DNA from: an uncultured Mollicutes bacterium
GTDB taxonomy: Bacteria; Bacillota_I; Bacilli_A; RFN20; CAG-826
Direction of reading: 5' to 3'
Length of the DNA stretch: 11,285 nucleotides
Assembly: GCA_937893635.1 (NCBI GenBank)
Contig: CALBGF010000179.1
Span: forward strand, 1 to 11,285
Both the position numbers and the translations under genes were made by a program. The notes beneath the pieces were generated by a model. The model worked only from the letters and a program-made list of their open reading frames with translations. It was not told the DNA's origin and searched no databases. Shown in pieces: positions 1 through 7,734 of the stretch. Every line of letters begins with the position of its first letter. Position 1 is the stretch's first letter.

Positions 1-60
1 AAAAAAGCGCAAAATAATCTTACGCCGTCTTAGCAAATAAGACTTGCTCAATTAAAATTA

Positions 61-108
61 TGCAATTTTTGTTTATAAATTAATGCATTTTATAAACTTA
101 CCATTGCA
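61..108. repeat. Nested inverted repeat upstream of the pflB promoter
   Basis: A 9-bp perfect inverted repeat (71-79 GTTTATAAA, 89-97 TTTATAAAC) encloses a 9-base centre. It is itself flanked by a 6-bp inverted repeat (61-66 TGCAAT, 103-108 ATTGCA). It sits upstream of the putative -35 box, so it would act as a DNA operator unless transcription starts further left. The composition is very AT-rich, so chance is possible. A weaker 6-bp hairpin (27-32/38-43, GTCTTA/TAAGAC) lies further upstream with no T-run. No gene is visible in 1-200. Confidence 0.35.
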
Positions 109-143
109 AAAAATATCTTTTGAATTTTTTATGAGCATATTGC

Positions 144-171
144 TTGCGTTTAAAGAAGTTTTGTTTAGAAT
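144..171 (+). promoter_or_regulatory. Putative sigma-A promoter of pflBA
   Basis: A -35-like TTGCGT (144-149) and a -10-like TAGAAT (166-171, one mismatch to TATAAT) are separated by 16 bases. The -10 box ends 13 bases before the ribosome binding site AGGAGG (185-190), which is 10 bases from the pflB ATG. The -35 box is only a partial match, so the promoter may need an activator or be conditional, as pfl promoters often are. Assignment rests on motif and position only. Confidence 0.45.
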
Positions 172-200
172 AGAGGAGTCAAGTAGGAGGTTTATTAACT

Positions 201-2456
201 ATGGAAGAACAAAAATCAGCATGGCGTGGATTTAAAGGACGCCTATGGCAAGAAGAAATAAATATTAGAGACTTCATTATGGAAAACTTCACTGAATATA
301 CAGGTGATGAATCATTCCTTGAAGGACCTACAGATGCCACAAACACATTATGGGGAAAATTATCCGCTCTCCAAAAAGAAGAAAGAAAAAAAGGTGGAGT
401 ACTTGATATGGATACAGAAATCGTATCTACTATCACAAGCCACAAACCAGGATACATTGATGAAGCAACTAAAGATTTAGAAAAAGTTGTTGGTTTACAA
501 ACAGACAAACCATTAAAGAGAGCATTTATGCCATTTGGTGGTATTAAGATGGCTGAAGAAGCTTGTAAGACTTATGGTTATACACCAAGCGAAGAATTAC
601 ATAAAATCTTTACTGTTTATCACAAAACACATAACGATGGCGTATTTGATGTTTATACACCAGAAATGAAAAAATGCCGTCATAATAAAATTATCACAGG
701 TTTACCAGATACATATGGCCGTGGCCGTATCGTTGGTGACTATCGTAGAGTTGCTCTTTATGGTATTGATGCTTTAATCGCTTGGAAACAAGAAGATTTA
801 GCTAACTGTGGTGATGACACAATGACTGATGATGTCATTAGAGCTAGAGAAGAAATCTCTATGCAAATTAAAGCATTAAAAGAAATGAAAGTAATGGCTG
901 CTAGTTATGGATTTGATATTTCTAATCCTGCTACTAACGCTAAAGAAGCTGTTCAATGGTTATACTTTGGCTATTTAGCTGCTATTAAAACACAAAATGG
1001 TGCTGCTATGTCAGTTGGTAGAATTTCTACATTCCTTGATGTTTACATTCAAAGAGATTTAGACGAAGGTACATTAACTGAAAAAGAAGCACAAGAATTA
1101 ATCGACCACTTAGTAATGAAATTCAGAATGGTTAAATTCGCAAGAATTCCTTCTTATAACGCATTATTCTCAGGCGACCCAGTATGGGCTACTCTTGAAG
1201 TTGCTGGTATGGCAAACGATGGCCGCTCATTAGTAACAAAGAACGATTTCCGTTTCTTACATACTCTTGAAAATATGGGACCTGCACCAGAACCAAACTT
1301 AACAGTTTTATGGTCAACAAGATTACCAGATGGATTTAAGAAATATGCTTCTCTTATTTCTGTAACTACTTCTTCTATTCAATACGAAAACGATGACGTA
1401 ATGCGCCCAATCTGGAGTGATGATTACTCTATCTGCTGCTGTGTATCTGCTACACAAACAGGTAAAGAAATGCAATTCTTCGGTGCAAGAGCTAACTTAG
1501 CAAAATGTTTACTTTATGCAATAAATGGTGGTGTTGATGAATTAACACATGCCCAAGTTGGTCCTGAATATAAGCCAATTACAAGCGAATACTTAGATTA
1601 TGATGAAGTATTAGCTAAATACGATCGTATGATGGATTGGTTAGCAGGAATTTATGTTAACACATTAAATGCTATCCAATATATGCATGATAAATACTAT
1701 TATGAAGCTGCTGAAATGGCTTTAATTGATACTGATGTTCGTAGAACATTCGCTACTGGTATTGCTGGATTCTCACACGTTGTTGACTCATTATCTGCAA
1801 TCAAGTATGCAAAAGTAAAAGCAATTAGAGACGAAGAAGGAATCACTACTGATTTCGAAATCGAAGGTGACTTCCCAAGATATGGTAACGATGATGAACG
1901 TGCTGATGAAATCGCTGTTAAGTTATTACACCAATTCTTAACAAAGATCAAAAAACACCACACATATCGTAACTCTGAACCTACAACTTCTATCTTAACT
2001 ATTACTTCTAACGTTGTATATGGTAAAGCTACTGGTACATTACCAGATGGAAGAAAAAAAGGCGAACCACTATCTCCAGGTGCTAACCCAGCATATGGTG
2101 CTGAACAATCTGGTTTATTAGCTTCATTAAACAGTGTTGCTAAATTACCATATGAATGGGCATTAGATGGTATCTCTAATACTCAAACAATTAACACTTC
2201 TGCATTAGGACATGATGATAATGAAAGAAAGAATAACCTTTCTCAAGTACTTGATGGTTACTTTGCACAAGGTGCACACCACTTAAATGTTAACGTCTTT
2301 GGAACTGAAAAATTAATCGACGCTATGGAACACCCAGAAAAAGAAGAATACGCAAACTTCACAATTCGTGTTTCTGGTTATGCAGTTAAATTCATTGACT
2401 TAACTAAAGAACAACAATTAGATGTTATCGCTAGAACTTGCCACAAGACATTATAA
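201..2456 (+). CDS. pflB: Pyruvate formate-lyase (formate C-acetyltransferase), glycyl radical enzyme
   Basis: This enzyme converts pyruvate and CoA to acetyl-CoA and formate in the cytoplasm, the main anaerobic pyruvate-cleaving step of mixed-acid fermentation. The protein has 751 residues, close to the 760 of E. coli PflB. Visible signatures are the active-site cysteine pair in the run CCCVS (C413 and C414 match the E. coli 418/419 pair, and C412 is an extra cysteine), the following [11 protein letters not shown] block, and the C-terminal glycyl-radical motif RVSGYAV with G726 as the radical residue, 25 residues from the end. The ATG is set by AGGAGG at 185-190. The stop overlaps the start of the downstream activase gene by one base, so the two are co-transcribed and probably translationally coupled. 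No frameshift or missing catalytic residue is seen, so it should be functional. Identification is secure. Confidence 0.98.
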   Translation: MEEQKSAWRGFKGRLWQEEINIRDFIMENFTEYTGDESFLEGPTDATNTLWGKLSALQKEERKKGGVLDMDTEIVSTITSHKPGYIDEATKDLEKVVGLQTDKPLKRAFMPFGGIKMAEEACKTYGYTPSEELHKIFTVYHKTHNDGVFDVYTPEMKKCRHNKIITGLPDTYGRGRIVGDYRRVALYGIDALIAWKQEDLANCGDDTMTDDVIRAREEISMQIKALKEMKVMAASYGFDISNPATNAKEAVQWLYFGYLAAIKTQNGAAMSVGRISTFLDVYIQRDLDEGTLTEKEAQELIDHLVMKFRMVKFARIPSYNALFSGDPVWATLEVAGMANDGRSLVTKNDFRFLHTLENMGPAPEPNLTVLWSTRLPDGFKKYASLISVTTSSIQYENDDVMRPIWSDDYSICCCVSATQTGKEMQFFGARANLAKCLLYAINGGVDELTHAQVGPEYKPITSEYLDYDEVLAKYDRMMDWLAGIYVNTLNAIQYMHDKYYYEAAEMALIDTDVRRTFATGIAGFSHVVDSLSAIKYAKVKAIRDEEGITTDFEIEGDFPRYGNDDERADEIAVKLLHQFLTKIKKHHTYRNSEPTTSILTITSNVVYGKATGTLPDGRKKGEPLSPGANPAYGAEQSGLLASLNSVAKLPYEWALDGISNTQTINTSALGHDDNERKNNLSQVLDGYFAQGAHHLNVNVFGTEKLIDAMEHPEKEEYANFTIRVSGYAVKFIDLTKEQQLDVIARTCHKTL

Positions 2457-3211
2457 TGGAACAAGTACTAGGATATTATCAATCAATAGAAAGTTTTGCT
2501 TTAGTAGATGGACCGGGCGTACGCTCGGTCTTATTTCTACAAGGCTGTCCACTTAGATGTTTATATTGCCATAACCCTGATACTTGGGCTTTTTCAAAAA
2601 GTAATCCTATTACTCCTGAAGAAGCACTTAAAAAGATGATAAGATTTAAACCTTATTGGAAAGATCATGGTGGCATTACAATATCTGGTGGTGAACCACT
2701 TTCTCAAATCGACTTTTTAATTGAATTTGCAAAATTATGCAAGCGTAATAACATTAGTGTTGCTATTGATACATCAGGTGGTCCTTTTTCTAAAAATGAA
2801 GCATTCTTAAATAAATTTAATGAGCTTCTTAAATATGTAGATTTGTTCTTATTAGATTTAAAATGTATTGATGAAGATTTACATATCAAAATCACTGGAC
2901 ATTCTAATAAAAATGTATTGGAAATGTTTAAATATTTAGATGAAAAGAACATTCCTATTTGGATAAGACATGTCTTAGTTCCAACATTAACAGATAACGA
3001 TGAGTTATTAAAAAGAACTTCAGACTTCATTAGTTCTCTTCATAATGTAAAACGTGTGGAAATATTACCTTATCATACACTCGGCGTATTTAAATATGAA
3101 AAATTAGGAATTGATTATCCTTTAAAAGGAGTCGATACACCTAATGATGACCGTATTGAAAATGCTAAGAAAATATTAAAAGTAGATACTTATAACGGAT
3201 ACTTAAATTAG
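2456..3211 (+). CDS. pflA: Pyruvate formate-lyase activating enzyme (radical SAM)
   Basis: This activase uses S-adenosylmethionine and a [4Fe-4S] cluster to abstract hydrogen from the radical glycine of PflB, turning the lyase on in the absence of oxygen. From the chosen ATG it has 251 residues (E. coli PflA has 246). The radical SAM motif CX3CX2C is formed by C31, C35 and C38 in GCPLRCLYCHNPDTW, preceded by the typical DGPGVR segment (18-23). The SAM-binding GGEP is at 78-81. The start is taken at the ATG in TAATG, which overlaps the pflB stop. An in-frame TTG at 2438 would add six residues but is less plausible. No clear Shine-Dalgarno precedes it, which fits translational coupling to pflB. 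Its stop codon lies in the loop of the operon terminator. Confidence 0.97.
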   Translation: MEQVLGYYQSIESFALVDGPGVRSVLFLQGCPLRCLYCHNPDTWAFSKSNPITPEEALKKMIRFKPYWKDHGGITISGGEPLSQIDFLIEFAKLCKRNNISVAIDTSGGPFSKNEAFLNKFNELLKYVDLFLLDLKCIDEDLHIKITGHSNKNVLEMFKYLDEKNIPIWIRHVLVPTLTDNDELLKRTSDFISSLHNVKRVEILPYHTLGVFKYEKLGIDYPLKGVDTPNDDRIENAKKILKVDTYNGYLN

Positions 3212-3228
3212 TTTAAGTATCTTTTTTT
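3198..3228 (+). terminator. Intrinsic terminator of pflBA, overlapping the pflA stop codon
   Basis: A perfect 10-bp stem (3198-3207 GATACTTAAA with 3212-3221 TTTAAGTATC) has a four-base loop TTAG and is followed by seven T (3222-3228). The TAG stop (3209-3211) lies in the loop, so the 5' arm is coding sequence. The convergent permease gene stops 5 bases beyond the T-run. Read on the other strand the hairpin has no T-run, so it looks one-directional. Confidence 0.93.
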
Positions 3229-3232
3229 GGCC

Positions 3233-4546
3233 TTAACAAGTAATAACTAATCCTAATAATGACATTAATAAAATGATAGGAACAATAATTATTCCATATT
3301 TCATAAAATCAAAGAAAGTAAATTTAACATCATATTTTTTAAGTAATGACATCCACATAATACCCGCAAGCGCGCCAATCGGTGTTAGATATGCGCCAAT
3401 ATTTGATCCTATTATCGTTGCATATATTGCTGGTAATTGATAATTACTAACATCATTTAATATTGGAGCAAATAACACTGACATAGGAATATTATTAATT
3501 AAGTTATCCGATATTGTAGATGTTAATAAATAATTGAAAATTGTCATATTTTTTGAAGTATCTAACTTATTTAAAAACTCCGCAATATGTAATGTAACTT
3601 CATTATAATCTAGGGCCAAAACAATAATAAACATTGAGAGTACAAATGGTATTAGGTTATAAGGAAGTCTTTTATAAACGTGCTTGATTGTTGTGGCTGA
3701 TTTATGAATAATCACGTCACTAATTAAAAATATTGTTAAAGATAAAGCCGCACATAAACAAATAAACCACATTTCTAAATGAATATAGTTAGAAATTGCT
3801 AGTAAAATAATAGTTACACCTAAATGAATGAGATTAATTATCATTAATGGTTTATTATCTATTTTAGCTTCTTCTATATCTATTAAATCCATATGTTGAT
3901 GTAAGTCTTTATTAAATATTAATAGCAATAATATTAATGATGAAAAGCCCGCTAAAAGAGTGGGTAAATACATCACTTTTAAGTAATCTAAAAATGATAT
4001 ACTAAAGTAACTTGATAAATATATATTAGTGGGATTTCCAATTGTAAATAGCATTGAATATGTATTCGCCGTAATAAATTCCATAATCAAATATGGAATA
4101 GGGTTAATTTTAGCGTGTTTAGCAAAATAAACGATAAATGGCGTGAATGTTAATATGATTATATCATTAGATGTAAATATGGTTAAAACCGCTACTAAGG
4201 CGTATAAAGTGAAAAATAAAGCATATTGATTATTATGGCATTTATTTAATGCTTTAATAGCAATATATTTAAAAAATCCTAATTCATCAAGAGATATAGA
4301 AATTAAAGCTATAGAAATAAATAACACTAATATTTTAATTGGATTAACATTACTAGAAGATGTAAAAGCATTGAAAACACTATTTATTGGGACAATATTA
4401 AATATAAGCAATATAATTGCACCAATTAAGGCAGGTATAAAGAATGTGCTTATACTTATGTTTTTTATTTTAATATTTGGTTTAAATAATATTAATAAAA
4501 TAATAGATATTGATACTAAAACCGCCACAATTACCGAATAAATCAT
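3233..4546 (-). CDS. ArsB/NhaD-family (ion transporter superfamily) permease
   Basis: This is a polytopic inner-membrane transporter of 437 residues, with hydrophobic segments along its whole length and few long loops. It shows the two-fold internal organisation of ArsB/NhaD/SLC13-like permeases. The first half has TSND (125-128) and IGNPTN (169-174). The second half has NNIPMS (351-356) and GSNIGAYLTPIG (380-391), which strongly resembles the conserved C-terminal LTPIGSLA region of ArsB. The substrate is not determined: arsenite, Na+/H+ exchange, or a carboxylate/organic anion are all possible, and no arsR, arsA or arsC lies next to it. The start is set at an internal ATG at 4544-4546, preceded by GGAGA at 4554-4558 with 7-base spacing. 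The longer ATG at 4565-4567 has no ribosome binding site and sits directly against the -10 box. It is a single-gene unit convergent with pflBA. Confidence 0.82.
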   Translation of the reverse strand: MIYSVIVAVLVSISIILLILFKPNIKIKNISISTFFIPALIGAIILLIFNIVPINSVFNAFTSSSNVNPIKILVLFISIALISISLDELGFFKYIAIKALNKCHNNQYALFFTLYALVAVLTIFTSNDIIILTFTPFIVYFAKHAKINPIPYLIMEFITANTYSMLFTIGNPTNIYLSSYFSISFLDYLKVMYLPTLLAGFSSLILLLLIFNKDLHQHMDLIDIEEAKIDNKPLMIINLIHLGVTIILLAISNYIHLEMWFICLCAALSLTIFLISDVIIHKSATTIKHVYKRLPYNLIPFVLSMFIIVLALDYNEVTLHIAEFLNKLDTSKNMTIFNYLLTSTISDNLINNIPMSVLFAPILNDVSNYQLPAIYATIIGSNIGAYLTPIGALAGIMWMSLLKKYDVKFTFFDFMKYGIIIVPIILLMSLLGLVITC

Positions 4547-4568
4547 TTTTAAATCTCCAAACCACATT

Positions 4569-4597
4569 ATTATAATACTAGTTCATAATTTTGACTA
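4569..4597 (-). promoter_or_regulatory. Promoter of the ArsB/NhaD-type permease gene
   Basis: On the minus strand, TAGTCA (4592-4597, 4/6 to the -35 consensus) is followed after exactly 17 bases by a perfect TATAAT (4569-4574). The expected transcript start near 4562 lies downstream of the first possible ATG (4565-4567). This supports the internal start at 4546 and gives a short leader containing the GGAGA ribosome binding site. Confidence 0.7.
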
Positions 4598-4622
4598 TAT
4601 TTTATTTAAATTTTTTATTCTG

Positions 4623-4655
4623 AAAAAAAGCAAAGCGATAAAATGCCTTGCTTTT
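4623..4655 (-). terminator. Intrinsic terminator of the SipW-type operon
   Basis: On the minus strand an 11-bp stem (4655-4645 AAAAGCAAGGC with 4636-4626 GCTTTGCTTTT, one G-U pair) closes an 8-base loop and runs into a T-tract (4629-4623). It begins 5 bases after the stop codon of the 742-residue protein and separates that operon from the permease promoter at 4597. Confidence 0.9.
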
Positions 4656-4660
4656 ATAAA

Positions 4661-6889
4661 TTAACTATTTAAACTTAAATATATCACATAATTTCGATTT
4701 AAAACAAATTTACCACTTGCAAATAGATCGTAATCAATTTTCCATCCAGTAGCAGTATCCATAAATACCATATCAGGATATTTTTCATGAATATCCGAAA
4801 TAGATGTTGCTATAGTTTCTGTACCATTAACTCCTTCAAACACGCTATCTACGTTGATAGTAGTATATAAATTAACGGTTGCTACGGCTATAAAATTGTC
4901 TGCATTTCTTAATGTTTTGTAATCAAAGAAGGTATCCTCAGTTGGTTTTGAACTTAATATAAACATGGAATAGCTTGCATCTAGTTCACGATAAGATACA
5001 TTAATATCATCGGCCACTCCATTTTTATATTCAATTGCTACCATAATGGCATATATTCCAGGTGAATTACAAACAAGTTTATTACTCTTTCCATCAGTAG
5101 GCAAACTAATTTTTTCGTTATTTCCAATGCTTTTAAATGGCGTTTTATTAGTGTGATTTGATGCCGTCAATGCATTATTATATATGCTTAGTGTCTCATC
5201 GTCCATTTTGCTAAATAAATATGGAATAGTACTAGTTGTTGTGTTTTCAATTAATATTGAAAATTCATCATTTTCCTTTAAAGACAAACTATCACTAAAA
5301 AAGTATTCTTTATCATCACTATCCACTGATGCACGATATAATCTTTTACGATTTGCAGACTCAAAATTATTTATAGATCCATTTAACGAATTACCAGATA
5401 CACGATAATCATCAGATTTTTGAAATCCAATTACAAAGCACACTGCTTTTTTATTTTGGTCAGTTGCACTATTAATAGGCATCCAGTTAATGCCTGGTGT
5501 TGTTCCATCTTGTCTTTTAGAACTTATTATTTTTACATATTTATTTGTGCTTTTGAAAGCTTCTATTACATTATTAACATTATTTGTTTGAATTGTTTCT
5601 TTATCACCAGTTGGATCCGCAATCCATAGGCTCATAAATATATTATAATATCCTTTGGGTAACTCTAAAGTTTTTAAAGCATCGCAATCTAAAGCTGTGC
5701 TCCAATAAGCAGCCCATTGATCAGAGCCATTTGGCGGATCTATATCAAGTTGTATATTTTTAATTCTTCCAGTTCCAGTCGTGTCAAAATACATATCATA
5801 TGTAAAATAATTAGGCTCATTAATGTCCGTATTTGTATTTTGAAATAATCCTATAGTATATCTAGATTTACTATAATCAACTTCTCCTAATTGCTTAGTT
5901 TGATATGTGTATTCACCATTATCACCAATTTCTGGGTTAATTCTAAATTTAGCAATTGCTGTCGACACTCCACCTATACATTTGTTTGCATCATAATTTT
6001 TAGCTGTAAACACTGGATACAAGTAAATGATATGATCTCCTTGTAAAGAGCCATCAATAGAAATATTTGAAGAATCAGAATTGCCCAAATTATCTATGTT
6101 ATATAATGATGTTGATGATGAAATTTGGGAAATGCTTGCTTGAACGCCATAGTTGCCTATTTGATCTGCATTATTTTTTATGCCATATCCTCTGCTATCT
6201 CCTTGCCTCATACCAGAAGTTTTATAACGATTACCATCATACATCACACGTTTTTTGCACGCTTCTTTATCATAAGTCCATCCAATGAATTCTGGTCCAA
6301 AACCTAATTTGTCTTTAAATACTGTTTGAGCAATAACATTTGATAATATGTCAAATGGAATATTAGCATTAACAGTTAATGACACATATGTTGAAGTTTC
6401 TTCTTCTATACCAAAATCCGAATTTGCTAATATATACCCAGACCATTTTTTCCTTTTATATAAAGTTAAGGCCCCATAAGAGCCATCTAAAATCTCTTTG
6501 TTGATTTTTTCTACAGAAAAATAGTGCTTTCCACCATCTTTAAATGTAACATTTGCTAAAGGCTCATTAATTGTTCCGGCTAAGTTTTCTCCTATTAGTA
6601 AATATTCATCATCTTGATTATATGGATTTTTTGAACCGCTATCGGCAATTTTTAATGGATCTATTACTTCTTTTCCATCAATTGTTGCACCAGTCGCATA
6701 ATAAGGAGAAGCAAAGAAATATACTTTATAGAAATCCGATTCAGTTTCGTTAAATTTAGCATTATCTGCGCCAGTACCAATATTTTCAATAGTTGCGGGA
6801 GCAGAAAATGTAAAATATGCAAAAGCGCTAGTAACTGCTGTTGCTATAAATATTAATCCAATTAACATTAGTGAACATATTTTTTTCAT
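4661..6889 (-). CDS. Large exported protein with SipW-dependent-type signal, function unknown
   Basis: I do not recognise the 742-residue protein as a known family. Its N-terminus is a signal peptide: KK at 2-3, a hydrophobic core at about 6-20, then SAFAYFTF (21-28), close to the AYF-x cluster at the cleavage site of SipW-type substrates. Cleavage would fall near A24. The rest is polar, rich in Asn, Ser, Asp and Thr, with many predicted beta-type stretches and only five cysteines. No LPXTG, second membrane segment or binding repeat is visible, so attachment to the cell would need partners. A stretch with EFIGWTYD (200-207) followed, after a long insertion, by IYLYPVFTA (288-296) faintly resembles a Listeria-Bacteroides-type repeat, but this is weak. 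The start ATG has AAAGGAG at 6900-6906. It is the last gene of the operon, 29 bases after the 270-residue protein. Inferred role: large surface or matrix component exported by the adjacent peptidase. Confidence 0.75.
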   Translation of the reverse strand: MKKICSLMLIGLIFIATAVTSAFAYFTFSAPATIENIGTGADNAKFNETESDFYKVYFFASPYYATGATIDGKEVIDPLKIADSGSKNPYNQDDEYLLIGENLAGTINEPLANVTFKDGGKHYFSVEKINKEILDGSYGALTLYKRKKWSGYILANSDFGIEEETSTYVSLTVNANIPFDILSNVIAQTVFKDKLGFGPEFIGWTYDKEACKKRVMYDGNRYKTSGMRQGDSRGYGIKNNADQIGNYGVQASISQISSSTSLYNIDNLGNSDSSNISIDGSLQGDHIIYLYPVFTAKNYDANKCIGGVSTAIAKFRINPEIGDNGEYTYQTKQLGEVDYSKSRYTIGLFQNTNTDINEPNYFTYDMYFDTTGTGRIKNIQLDIDPPNGSDQWAAYWSTALDCDALKTLELPKGYYNIFMSLWIADPTGDKETIQTNNVNNVIEAFKSTNKYVKIISSKRQDGTTPGINWMPINSATDQNKKAVCFVIGFQKSDDYRVSGNSLNGSINNFESANRKRLYRASVDSDDKEYFFSDSLSLKENDEFSILIENTTTSTIPYLFSKMDDETLSIYNNALTASNHTNKTPFKSIGNNEKISLPTDGKSNKLVCNSPGIYAIMVAIEYKNGVADDINVSYRELDASYSMFILSSKPTEDTFFDYKTLRNADNFIAVATVNLYTTINVDSVFEGVNGTETIATSISDIHEKYPDMVFMDTATGWKIDYDLFASGKFVLNRNYVIYLSLNS

Positions 6890-6918
6890 TGTATATTTTC
6901 TCCTTTCCTGTCAACTAT

Positions 6919-7731
6919 TTAATTCTCTCCGACAACTTGTAAGTAGAAAGTAATTTTCACATTAGAATGTTTCGCTGCTTCTCGATTAGAAACTATTTTA
7001 TTTTTATATGCTGCAGTAGTCTCTGACATGCTAGGAGCCATATTACCTTCTATACGTTCCCCTTTTCTAATAGCACTATAATATTTATAATTAAAATCTA
7101 CATTAAAGGTTGTGTGCCATTCACGAGATATTGTTGAATCAACAAGAAGGTTATTTCTCACTCTTGCTCTATAAGTAAGAGTTGTATCATTCTCATCACC
7201 ACTAATAAGCTCAAAATTATCATCCCAATCTTCATATAAAACTACAGATGGTTCATAAATATCTAAAACTGACTTTGAAGATGGATAAAATCTTTCCTCA
7301 CCATTTTCATCATTAAACTCAATAATTTGTATACCTCTAGTATCAGTGTCTGTAATTGTAATATCACAAAATAATGTTACATTTAAGTTAAAAACACTTG
7401 TCGTATTTTTTGGTTTAACATAATAAATCGTAAAACTACGTTTTGCCGTAGGATTATCATTTCTTATAAGATAAACTGAATCAAAATCCATAAAAACTTG
7501 GTTTTTAAAATTAGCGTTTAAGATTTCATTATTTTCTTCAGAAAAGTTACCATTTTCGTCAGCATATCGTAGTTCAATGCTACCAATTTTAGGATTATCA
7601 GCTATATCAATACTAACATTTTGGTCTTTGTTGCTAGTTGATAAATCACCAAAGAAAAATAAGGCAAAACCTCCACCAACGAGTAGAGGTGTTACAAGTA
7701 AAGGTATTAATGCTATTAAACGTTTATTCAT
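6919..7731 (-). CDS. TasA/camelysin-like exported protein, probable SipW substrate
   Basis: This 270-residue exported protein has a hydrophobic signal at about 5-19 ending in GGGFALFFFGD (19-29), very like the GGGTWAAFND cleavage region of Bacillus TasA. It continues with TSNKDQNVSIDI, which parallels TSQDQTLSQKV in the 214-residue protein at the head of the operon, so the two are probably diverged paralogues. The mature part is acidic and beta-rich with a single cysteine (LFCDIT), and it ends in an alternating strand, ITFYLQVV, as the paralogue does. Its ATG comes three bases after the peptidase stop (TAA TAA ATG, tandem in-frame stops), and the ribosome binding site (AGGTAGG-like) lies inside the peptidase gene, so translation is coupled. 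Inferred role: fibre or matrix subunit or assembly factor. Sequence identity to TasA outside the signal region is not evident by eye. Confidence 0.75.
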   Translation of the reverse strand: MNKRLIALIPLLVTPLLVGGGFALFFFGDLSTSNKDQNVSIDIADNPKIGSIELRYADENGNFSEENNEILNANFKNQVFMDFDSVYLIRNDNPTAKRSFTIYYVKPKNTTSVFNLNVTLFCDITITDTDTRGIQIIEFNDENGEERFYPSSKSVLDIYEPSVVLYEDWDDNFELISGDENDTTLTYRARVRNNLLVDSTISREWHTTFNVDFNYKYYSAIRKGERIEGNMAPSMSETTAAYKNKIVSNREAAKHSNVKITFYLQVVGEN

Positions 7732-7734
7732 TTA

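Noticed and set aside
27..43. Hairpin GTCTTA-N5-TAAGAC as terminator of a gene upstream of the window
   Set aside because: The stem is only 6 bp, with no T-run after it and no visible coding sequence before it.
179..508. Open frame on the minus strand opposite the start of pflB
   Set aside because: It lies wholly antisense to a certain gene, has no ribosome binding site and no recognisable protein; it is a shadow of codon bias.
2438..2456. TTG start for pflA, six codons upstream of the ATG
   Set aside because: The ATG in TAATG overlap gives the usual PflA N-terminus and the standard coupled arrangement.
3198..3221. Bidirectional terminator serving the convergent permease gene
   Set aside because: On the minus strand the hairpin is followed by mixed sequence without a T-run; only the plus direction is supported.
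5184..6753. Several short plus-strand frames opposite the 742-residue protein gene (5184-5408, 5420-5629, 6067-6307, 6571-6753)
   Set aside because: All are antisense to one continuous well-supported gene, with low-complexity translations and no promoter or ribosome binding site.
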